Assembly (NCBI RefSeq): GCF_030652515.1
Contig: NZ_JAUSAR010000009.1
Span: forward strand, 1-53,932
DNA: 53,932 bases
From: Aquabacterium sp.
GTDB taxonomy: Bacteria > Pseudomonadota > Gammaproteobacteria > Burkholderiales > Burkholderiaceae_C
Direction of reading: 5' to 3'
Shown here: piece by piece, positions 37,497 to 45,056 of the stretch
Layout of the letters: every line of letters starts with the position of its first letter
How positions within the stretch are numbered: position 1 is the stretch's first letter
Program-made: the position numbers and the translations under genes
The notes under the pieces: generated by a model
What the model saw: only the letters and a program-made list of their open reading frames with translations
The model's database searches: none
Told to the model about the DNA's origin: nothing

Positions 37497-39274
37497 GCCT
37501 GACCCTGGACCAACTCAACAACGCCGATCAGGCTGGCTTCACCGCCTTGCTGGATGGCGTCTACGAACACTCTCCCTGGATTGCCGAGCAAACCTGGGCG
37601 CAACGGCCTTTCAAGACCCTGCCCCATTTGAAATACGCCTTGGCCCGCGTGGTTCGGCAAGCAGCACCAGAAGCGCAACTGGGCCTGATCCGCGCCCACC
37701 CCGAGCTGGCAGGCAAGGCCGCCGTGGCTGGCCAACTCACGTCGGAATCCACCAATGAGCAAAGCAAAGCCGGCCTGACCCACTGCACGGCTGAGGAGTT
37801 CGCCCTGCTGCAACAGCTCAACCAGGATTACAACGCCCGCTTTGGCTGGCCTTTCATCATGGCGGTGCGCGGCCCGCGCGGCCAGGGCCTGAGCCGCCCG
37901 GCCATCATCGCCACCTTCCAGCGCCGCCTGGACAACCACCCGGACTTTGAACTGGCCGAGTGCCTGCGCAACATCCACCGCATCGCCGAGATCCGCCTGA
38001 ACGACAAGTTCGCCGTGAGCAATGCAGACGGCGAGTTGGTGTGGGACTGGGCAGAGGCCTTGGCTCGGCACACCGAAGGCACAGGCGACACCGCCGACCA
38101 GTTGACGGTGACCTACCTGACCCCCGCCCACCAAGCCTGCGCCAAGGATCTGCAAACCTGGATGCACGATTGCGGCTTTGACGAAGTCACCCAGGACGCT
38201 GTGGGGAATGTGGTGGGCCGCTACCGTGGCACCGACCCCGATGAACCCTGGCTGCTGACAGGCTCTCACTTCGACACCGTTCGCAACGGCGGCAAGTACG
38301 ACGGCAGGCTGGGCATCTTCGTGCCCATGGCCTGCGTGCGTCAGTTGCACCGCCGCGGTCAGCGCCTGCCCTTCGGCATCGAGGTGGTGGGCTTTGCCGA
38401 AGAAGAAGGCCAGCGCTACAAGGCCACCTTTTTAGGATCGGGCGCATTGACCGGCGACTTCAACCCAGCCTGGCTGGACCTGCTTGACGCCGATGGCATC
38501 TCCGTGCGCCAGGCCATGGTGGACGCTGGACTGCCGGGCAAACTGGACGCCATCAAGGCCCTGAAGCGTGACCCCAGCCAGTACAAGGCATTTGTCGAAG
38601 TGCACATCGAGCAAGGCCCCGTGCTGGACGAAATCGACATGCCCTTGGGCGTGGTCACGTCCATCAACGGCAGCGCACGCTACAGCGGCGAAGTGGTGGG
38701 CATGGCCAGCCACGCCGGCACCACACCCATGGACCGCCGCAAGGATGCCGCCGCCGCCGTGGCCAAGCTGCTGCTCTACGTCGAGCGCCGGGCGGGTCTG
38801 GATCAGAGCAGCCCCCATGGCCCCTCCGTCGGCACCGTGGGCGTCTTGAATGTGCCGCAAGGCTCGATCAACGTGGTGCCCGGCCGCTGCCAGTTCACCT
38901 TGGACCTGCGCGCGCCCAACAACGAGCAGCGCGACGCCCTGGCCAGCGACGTGGAAGGTGCGCTGCAAAGCATCTGCGCACGACGCGGTGTGCACTACAA
39001 ACTGGAACGCACCATGACCGCCGCCGCCGCGCCCAGCGACCCTGCCTGGCAAGCCCGCTGGGCCCAGGCTGTTCAAGCCACCGGCCTGCCGGCTTACACC
39101 CTGCCCAGCGGCGCTGGCCACGACGCCATGAAGCTGCACCAGGTCATGCCGCAAGCCATGCTCTTTGTGCGGGGCGGCAACGCCGGCATCAGCCACAACC
39201 CGCTCGAGACCATCACCAGCGACGACGCCCAACTTTGCGTGGACGCCTTCATGCACTTGCTGGAAAACCTATGA
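37493..39274 (+). CDS. uraD-allC: Fused OHCU decarboxylase (UraD) and allantoate amidohydrolase (AllC)
   Basis: 593 residues from ATG 37493. Residues about 1-173 are UraD: IRAHPELAG with catalytic His69 and FGWPFIMAVRG. Residues about 205-593 are an M20 allantoate amidohydrolase: LTGSHFDTVRNGGKYDGRLG (His259 and Asp270), VGFAEEEGQRY, VEVHIEQGPVLD, MASHAGTTPMDRRKDA and GAGHDAM. The linker carries NADGELVWDWAEAL. UraD makes S-allantoin from OHCU; AllC splits allantoate toward ureidoglycolate and ammonia. The two steps flank PuuE rather than being consecutive. Four-base overlaps couple it to genes on both sides. Confidence 0.94.
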   Translation: MSLTLDQLNNADQAGFTALLDGVYEHSPWIAEQTWAQRPFKTLPHLKYALARVVRQAAPEAQLGLIRAHPELAGKAAVAGQLTSESTNEQSKAGLTHCTAEEFALLQQLNQDYNARFGWPFIMAVRGPRGQGLSRPAIIATFQRRLDNHPDFELAECLRNIHRIAEIRLNDKFAVSNADGELVWDWAEALARHTEGTGDTADQLTVTYLTPAHQACAKDLQTWMHDCGFDEVTQDAVGNVVGRYRGTDPDEPWLLTGSHFDTVRNGGKYDGRLGIFVPMACVRQLHRRGQRLPFGIEVVGFAEEEGQRYKATFLGSGALTGDFNPAWLDLLDADGISVRQAMVDAGLPGKLDAIKALKRDPSQYKAFVEVHIEQGPVLDEIDMPLGVVTSINGSARYSGEVVGMASHAGTTPMDRRKDAAAAVAKLLLYVERRAGLDQSSPHGPSVGTVGVLNVPQGSINVVPGRCQFTLDLRAPNNEQRDALASDVEGALQSICARRGVHYKLERTMTAAAAPSDPAWQARWAQAVQATGLPAYTLPSGAGHDAMKLHQVMPQAMLFVRGGNAGISHNPLETITSDDAQLCVDAFMHLLENL

Positions 39275-40521
39275 CAACCGCTTCCGCCTACCAGGCCCTG
39301 GACGCCTGGATCGACGCCCACTTCGACGAAGAAGTGCGCTTTCTGCAGGCCCTGGTGCAGGTGCCCACCGACACGCCCCCCGGCAACAACGCGCCGCACG
39401 CGCAACGCACCGCCGAGTTGCTCTCTATTTTTGGCTGGCAGGCCGAGCAACACGCCGTGCCCGAAGCCGAGGTGCGAGACTACGGGCTGACCAGCCTGAC
39501 CAACCTGATCGTGCGCCGCCGCTTTGCCGAAGGCGGCCGCACCGTGGCCCTCAACGCCCACGGCGACGTGGTCCCCCCGGGCGAAGGCTGGACCCACGCC
39601 CCCTATGGCGGCGAGGTCGTCGATGGCAAGCTGTATGGCCGCGCCAGCGCCGTCAGCAAAAGCGACTTCGCCACCTTCAGCTTTGCCCTGCGTGCGCTGG
39701 AAGCCCTGGCCGCCCAGACTGGAGCGCCCACCATCCAAGGCGGGGTCGAACTGCACTTCACCTACGACGAAGAGTTCGGTGGCGAGATGGGCCCAGGCTG
39801 GTTGCTGCGCCAGGGCTTGACCAAACCCGACCTGCTGATCGCCGCAGGATTCAGCTACGAGGTCGTCACCGCCCACAACGGCTGCCTGCAGATGGAAGTG
39901 ACCGTGCACGGCCTGATGGCCCACGCCGCCATCCCGCACACCGGGATCGACGCCTTGCAAGGCGCGGTCGTCATCCTCAATGCCCTGTACGCGCAAAACG
40001 CTCTCTACAAAGCGACCACGTCCAAGGTGCCGGGCATCACACACCCCTACCTGAACGTGGGCCGCATTGAAGGCGGCACCAACACCAATGTGGTCCCCGG
40101 CAAAGTGGTGCTGAAGCTGGACCGCCGCATGATCCCGGAAGAAGACCCCGTGGCCGTGGAAGCCGACATCCGCCGCGTGATCGCCGAGGCCGCCGCCAAC
40201 TTCCCCGGCATCACCGTGGACGTGAAACGCCTGCTGCTGGCCAAGTCATTGCAGCCACTGCCGGGCAACGCGCCCTTGGTGGAGGCCATTCAAAAGCACG
40301 GCCAGTCGGTGTTTGGGCAAGCCATCCCCAACATGGGCACCCCCCTGTACACCGACGTGCGGCTGTACTGCGCCCAAGGCATCCCGGCCGTGATCTATGG
40401 CGCCGGGCCACGCACGGTCTTCGAGTCCAACGCCAAAAGAGCTGATGAACACCTGGAGCTGGAAGACCTGCGCAAGGCCACCAAGGTGATCGCCAGGACC
40501 CTGCTGGACCTGCTGACCTGA
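39271..40521 (+). CDS. M20-family amidohydrolase/deacylase (ArgE/DapE-like)
   Basis: 416 residues from ATG 39271, overlapping the UraD-AllC stop by 4 bp. M20 features: ALNAHGDVVPPGEGW, GRASAVSKSDFATF (replacing the usual GRGASDMKGG), HFTYDEEFGGEMGPG, MAHAAIPHTGIDALQ and NMGTPLYTDVRLY. Metal ligands appear intact. ArgE/DapE-like names are generic. The tight operon position after AllC suggests it acts on a ureide, for example ureidoglycolate or an N-carbamoyl compound, since no ureidoglycolate lyase or amidohydrolase gene is otherwise visible. That role is inference. Confidence 0.82.
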   Translation: MTTASAYQALDAWIDAHFDEEVRFLQALVQVPTDTPPGNNAPHAQRTAELLSIFGWQAEQHAVPEAEVRDYGLTSLTNLIVRRRFAEGGRTVALNAHGDVVPPGEGWTHAPYGGEVVDGKLYGRASAVSKSDFATFSFALRALEALAAQTGAPTIQGGVELHFTYDEEFGGEMGPGWLLRQGLTKPDLLIAAGFSYEVVTAHNGCLQMEVTVHGLMAHAAIPHTGIDALQGAVVILNALYAQNALYKATTSKVPGITHPYLNVGRIEGGTNTNVVPGKVVLKLDRRMIPEEDPVAVEADIRRVIAEAAANFPGITVDVKRLLLAKSLQPLPGNAPLVEAIQKHGQSVFGQAIPNMGTPLYTDVRLYCAQGIPAVIYGAGPRTVFESNAKRADEHLELEDLRKATKVIARTLLDLLT

Positions 40522-40554
40522 CAATGCCGTTTTAGACCAGCACAAGGTAAGTTG

Positions 40555-41997
40555 ATGTTCAGCGATTTGCATCCAAGCACCGTGTGGGCCCACTTCGCCA
40601 CGCTGTGCCGCATTCCCCGCCAGTCCAAGCAGGAAGAGGCCTTGCGCGACCACCTGCGCGAATGGGCCAACGGGCGAGGCTTGGCCACACAGGTCGATGC
40701 CGCTGGCAACCTGATCGTCCGCAAGTCGGCCAGCCCGGGCCGCGAGCACGTGCCCGGCATGGTGCTGCAAGGTCACCTGGACATGGTCTGCCAGAAGAAC
40801 AGCGACTCCACACACGACTTCTCACGCGACCCGATCAAGGCGGTGCTGCGCGAAGGCTTTCTGGTGGCCGAGGACACCACGTTGGGGGCCGACAACGGCA
40901 TGGGCGTGGCCATGATCCTGGCAGTGTTGGAAGACCGTGGCTTGGCCCACGGCCCGATCGAAGCGCTGTTCACCGTGGATGAAGAGGCCGGCATGGGCGG
41001 TGCGCAGGGCCTGGCCAGCGGCGTGCTGCAAGGCAGCGTGATGCTGAACCTGGACACCGAGGAATGGGGCGAGTTCTACCTGGGCTGCGCTGGTGGCATG
41101 GATGTGAATGTGTCCCGGCCAGGTCAGGCCCTGCCGCTGCCCGGCGGCCACGAAACGTGGCAACTGTCTCTGCGCGGCCTGCGTGGCGGGCACTCTGGCG
41201 TGAACATCCATGAAGAGCGCGGCAACGCGATCAAGCTGCTGGTGCGGGTGCTGCATGACCTGGCACGACGCCACCCCATGTTGCTGTCTGAACTGCGCGG
41301 CGGCACGGCCCGCAACGCCCTGCCCCGCGAAGCCTTTGCCACCATCGCCCTGCCAGCTGGAAGAGGCGCCGAGTTGGCCGATGAACTGGTGCGCTGGCAA
41401 AACCTCTTGAGCCAGGAGCTGGCTGGCGTGGAGCCAGGCTTGCAGCTGAGTGCTCAAGCCACCTCGGTCGCCCAAGTGCTGTCGGACCAAGACCAAGGCG
41501 TGTGGCTGAATACCCTGCATGCCAGCCCCCATGGCGTGCGGCGCATGAGCCAACGCGTGCCCAGCGTGGTCGAAACCTCGAACAACCTGGGCATGGTGGA
41601 CCTGAAGCCCAGCGGCGGCAACTGCAACTTCATGGTCCGCTCTCTGCTGGACAGTGGCAGCCAGGCGCTGGCCGACGAGATCGTCAGCCTGTGGGCACTG
41701 TCCTCCACCGTGGCCGAATCGGCCGGCCAATACCCTGGCTGGACACCCAACCCCGACTCGGCCCTGTTGAAGCTGTGCCAGCGTGTCTACCGAGACGAGT
41801 TCCAAGCCGAATCGACCGTGCAGGTGATCCACGCCGGACTGGAATGCGGGATCATCGCGGCCAAATACCCAGGCATGGACATCGTCTCCTTCGGACCCAC
41901 CATCCGGGGCGCGCATGCCCCTGGCGAATCGGTGGACGTGGCCTCGGTGGCGCGCACCTGGCAACTGCTGACGGCCATCCTGGCGGCGCACGCGTGA
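40555..41997 (+). CDS. pepD: Aminoacyl-histidine dipeptidase (M20C)
   Basis: 480 residues from ATG 40555. PepD motifs: LCRIPRQSKQEEALRDHL, VLQGHLDMVCQKNSDSTHDF, LGADNGMGVAMILA, ALFTVDEEAGMGGA and LRGGHSGVNIHEERGNA. It is a cytoplasmic dinuclear zinc exopeptidase cleaving Xaa-His dipeptides such as carnosine. The gene follows the M20 gene by 33 bp and overlaps the DTW-domain gene by 4 bp. Its link to purine breakdown is unclear and may be only positional. Confidence 0.93.
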   Translation: MFSDLHPSTVWAHFATLCRIPRQSKQEEALRDHLREWANGRGLATQVDAAGNLIVRKSASPGREHVPGMVLQGHLDMVCQKNSDSTHDFSRDPIKAVLREGFLVAEDTTLGADNGMGVAMILAVLEDRGLAHGPIEALFTVDEEAGMGGAQGLASGVLQGSVMLNLDTEEWGEFYLGCAGGMDVNVSRPGQALPLPGGHETWQLSLRGLRGGHSGVNIHEERGNAIKLLVRVLHDLARRHPMLLSELRGGTARNALPREAFATIALPAGRGAELADELVRWQNLLSQELAGVEPGLQLSAQATSVAQVLSDQDQGVWLNTLHASPHGVRRMSQRVPSVVETSNNLGMVDLKPSGGNCNFMVRSLLDSGSQALADEIVSLWALSSTVAESAGQYPGWTPNPDSALLKLCQRVYRDEFQAESTVQVIHAGLECGIIAAKYPGMDIVSFGPTIRGAHAPGESVDVASVARTWQLLTAILAAHA

Positions 41998-42566
41998 GGC
42001 CTGGTCGGCCGCAGTGCACACGGTGCTTGCGCCCCGAAAGCACTTGCATCTGTCGATGGGTCACCCCTACCGTGACGCAGACAGAGGTGCTGATCCTTCA
42101 GCACCCCATGGAAGTCCACCAAGCCAAAGGCAGCGCGCGCTTGCTGCACCTGAGCTTGGTCGGCAGCCGCCTGGTGACCGGCGAGGTTTTTGATCCACTG
42201 ATGTTGCAAGGCCTGCTGGACACCACGCACCGCGTCAACCTTCTGCTGTACCCCGGTGATGCCGAAGAAGCCCCACCAGCCCCCTTGCCGACCAATCCCA
42301 GTCAGATTCGACTGATCGTGCTGGACGGCACGTGGCGCAAAAGCCGCAAGATGCTGCACCTGAACCCGGCCCTGCGCCTGCTGCCTCGCCTGGCCCTTCA
42401 GGCGCCTCCGCCCTCTCACTACCTGATCCGCAAGGCACATCGCCCTGGCCAGTTGTCCACGCTGGAAGCCACCTGCTTCGCCCTGCAGCAGCTGCAAGGG
42501 CTGTCTGGCCAATTTGAACCCTTGCTGGCGTCGTTTGACGGTTTCGTGGCCCACCAGATGCGCTGA
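41994..42566 (+). CDS. DTW-domain tRNA-uridine aminocarboxypropyltransferase-like protein
   Basis: 190 residues from GTG 41994, sharing GTGA with the pepD stop. The zinc-type N-terminus QCTRCLRPESTCIC is followed by a SPOUT-like core with TEVLILQHPMEVHQAKGSARLL, the family motif IVLDGTWRKSRKML, and HYLIRKAHRPGQLSTLEA. The DTW family includes TapT/TuaA, which add an aminocarboxypropyl group to uridine in tRNA from SAM. Substrate position is not determined here. No frame extends usefully upstream. Confidence 0.87.
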   Translation: MRPGRPQCTRCLRPESTCICRWVTPTVTQTEVLILQHPMEVHQAKGSARLLHLSLVGSRLVTGEVFDPLMLQGLLDTTHRVNLLLYPGDAEEAPPAPLPTNPSQIRLIVLDGTWRKSRKMLHLNPALRLLPRLALQAPPPSHYLIRKAHRPGQLSTLEATCFALQQLQGLSGQFEPLLASFDGFVAHQMR

Positions 42567-42694
42567 ATCCAAACATGCCGCTGCAGGCTTGTGGTCTACT
42601 GCCCGAGTGGACAGTTGTGTTGTTGGTTGTGCCCGCTGCTGCCTCGTCCACAGGCTGCCCGTGTTCAAGACATCCATGCCTCTGGATTCACGCC

Positions 42695-45013
42695 ATGATT
42701 CACTTCGTGCCACGAAGCATCGGCCCACGAAAGACCTGGGTCTTCAAACGCGGAGCCGGGCTGTCGGCGCGCCTGGCCACCACCTGGAGCATCCGCAGCA
42801 GCCTCGCTTTGCTGGCCATGGCCTGCATCCTGCCTGGCGCCATGATGTCCACCTACTTCATCGTGTCGGACTACCGGCAGCAAAAAGCACGGGCCACACA
42901 GGATGCCATTGCCACCACACGCGCCATTTCGGCCAACCTCGACCGAGACATCGCCAGCATCGAATCGGGGCTGCATGTGCTGGCCACTTCTGCCTCACTG
43001 GACACCCATGACCTGCCCGCCTTTTATCAGCAAGCCAAGCAGGCGCTGCCTTTTCAGAACATCACCAATTACGTCTTGATCGACGCCAGCGGGCGGCAGC
43101 AACTCAACACCATATTGCCCCCCGATGCCCCCTTGCCAGCCAAAGGTGGGCCAGCGCAGCTGCAAGCCGTGTTCACCACCGGCAGTACCGTCCTGACGGA
43201 CTTGTTCATCGGGCCCGCCACCGGTAAACCCATCCTGGCCATCAGCGTGCCAGTCAAGCGCAACGGCCACATCATCTACAGCCTCAATGCCGGAATATTT
43301 CCGGACCGCGTCGCCAAGGTGCTGCTGGCGCAGCGCCTGCCCGCCAACTGGATTGGCGCCGTGCTGGACGGCCAGGGCAAAGTGATCACACGCACACATG
43401 AATTGACTCGCTTTCAGGGCAAGTCGGCCGTGCCCGACCTGGTCCGCATGGTGCAAGAACAGCGGGAAGGCGTTCTGGAAACCACCACCCTGGACGGCAT
43501 CCCCGTGATCACGGCCTTCAGCCGCTCCAGCATCTCCAACTGGAGCGTGGCGGTGGGCGTGCCCAAGGCCGACCTGGCTGCCGGACTGAAAGAGTCCTTG
43601 ATCACGCTGCTGATCGTCAACGCCCTGCTGTCCCTGGCAGCCATGTGGGTGGCATGGCGGCTGGCGATGGCCAAGGTGGTGGACCCGGCACATCGGCTGC
43701 TGGCCCGCATGAGCAGCTTGTCGCGGGGCGTGGACCCCGGCCCCCCCTCCAACGCCATGGCCAGCCGCGAGTTCGTGGCGCTGGAGCAAGGCTTCTCAGA
43801 AATGGGCGAGCGCCTGCGCCAGCATGAACAGGAACGTCGGGCCAAGGCCGCTGCCGAAGCCGCCAACCAGGCCAAAACCGATTTCCTCTCGCGCATGAGC
43901 CACGAGTTGCGCACCCCGTTGAACGCCGTGCTGGGCTTTGCTCAGGTGCTCAAGATGAACACGGCCGATCCACTCAGTGCCCGGCAACTGGGCATGGTCA
44001 GTCAGATCGAATCTTCCGGACTGCACTTGCTGGAGATGATCTCTGATGTACTGGACGTGTCGAAGATCGAAAGCGACTCAGTCGATGTGTTCATCGAAGA
44101 CGTGGATGTGCGCGCTCTGACGCGCGACTGCCAGCAGATGTTGACCACGCAAGCGCGCTCGGCCGGGGTGCACCTGGACGTCATCACGCAGGATGGTGTG
44201 GCACAAGTGCGCGCGGACCGTACACGGCTCAAGCAGGTGCTGCTGAACCTGCTTGGCAACGCCGTGAAGTACAACCGGCGGGGCGGCCAGGTCAGCTTGA
44301 TCATCCAGGCGCACGAGGGCCAACTGACCTTCCGGGTCAGGGACACGGGCCTGGGCATGACGCGGGAACAGGTCGAACACTTGTTCGAACCCTTCAACAG
44401 GCTGGGTCGCGAAAACACCTCCACGCCCGGCACCGGCATTGGACTGGTGATTTGCAAGCGGCTGCTGGAACTGATGGGCAGCGGCTTGAGCGTGCGCACC
44501 ATCGAGAACGAAGGCAGCGAGTTCCAGTTCACCCTGCCTGCCACGGGCTCCGGTTCCGCCCACGCGCAGAGCTCCCTGGCCTCACCCCAACTGGATACCA
44601 CCGCAGGCCAACGCAAGGTGTTGTGCGTGGAAGACCGACAGACCAACCGCGACGCCATGACCGCCATGCTGGCGCTGCGCCCGCAGATCAGCCTCGTCTT
44701 CGAGCATTCCGCCCAGACCGCCATGGCGCGCCTGGAGAGCGAGACCTTTGACCTGGTGCTGCTGGACATGCAATTGCCCGATGGAAATGGGCTGGATCTG
44801 CTGACGTGGTTGAGCGAAGAGCGACAGCAACCCCGGCCACCGGTGGTCATCGTGTCCGCGGATGTCAGCGCCGAAACCAAGGCCCGTGCAGAGCGCGCCG
44901 GGGCCCTGAGCTACCTTCACAAGCCCTTGGACTTGAAGCTAACGCTGGGCATGCTGGATTCCTTGCTGAACCTCGGCGAGGCAGACAGGCAACCCAGCTC
45001 CCACAAGCTTTGA
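42695..45013 (+). CDS. Hybrid sensor histidine kinase with periplasmic cache-like domain and REC
   Basis: 772 residues from ATG 42695. TM1 is about residues 33-57; a periplasmic sensor (dCache-like, for example NYVLIDASGRQQLNT and ISVPVKRNGHIIYSLNAGIF) reaches TM2 at about 305-325 (LITLLIVNALLSLAAMWVAW). A HAMP-like linker and coiled coil precede HisKA with FLSRMSHELRTPLNAVLGF (His403). HATPase N-box is LLNLLGNAVKYN, G boxes RDTGLGM and GTGIGLVICKRLLELM. The C-terminal REC domain has VLCVEDRQTNRD, Asp691 in LLDMQLPDGNG and Lys in YLHKPLD. No partner response regulator or HPt gene is adjacent, so its output is unknown. Confidence 0.92.
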   Translation: MIHFVPRSIGPRKTWVFKRGAGLSARLATTWSIRSSLALLAMACILPGAMMSTYFIVSDYRQQKARATQDAIATTRAISANLDRDIASIESGLHVLATSASLDTHDLPAFYQQAKQALPFQNITNYVLIDASGRQQLNTILPPDAPLPAKGGPAQLQAVFTTGSTVLTDLFIGPATGKPILAISVPVKRNGHIIYSLNAGIFPDRVAKVLLAQRLPANWIGAVLDGQGKVITRTHELTRFQGKSAVPDLVRMVQEQREGVLETTTLDGIPVITAFSRSSISNWSVAVGVPKADLAAGLKESLITLLIVNALLSLAAMWVAWRLAMAKVVDPAHRLLARMSSLSRGVDPGPPSNAMASREFVALEQGFSEMGERLRQHEQERRAKAAAEAANQAKTDFLSRMSHELRTPLNAVLGFAQVLKMNTADPLSARQLGMVSQIESSGLHLLEMISDVLDVSKIESDSVDVFIEDVDVRALTRDCQQMLTTQARSAGVHLDVITQDGVAQVRADRTRLKQVLLNLLGNAVKYNRRGGQVSLIIQAHEGQLTFRVRDTGLGMTREQVEHLFEPFNRLGRENTSTPGTGIGLVICKRLLELMGSGLSVRTIENEGSEFQFTLPATGSGSAHAQSSLASPQLDTTAGQRKVLCVEDRQTNRDAMTAMLALRPQISLVFEHSAQTAMARLESETFDLVLLDMQLPDGNGLDLLTWLSEERQQPRPPVVIVSADVSAETKARAERAGALSYLHKPLDLKLTLGMLDSLLNLGEADRQPSSHKL

Positions 45014-45056
45014 CGCACCGCGTCGTCCAAAGGGGTGTGGGGCGCCGTGATGGTGT

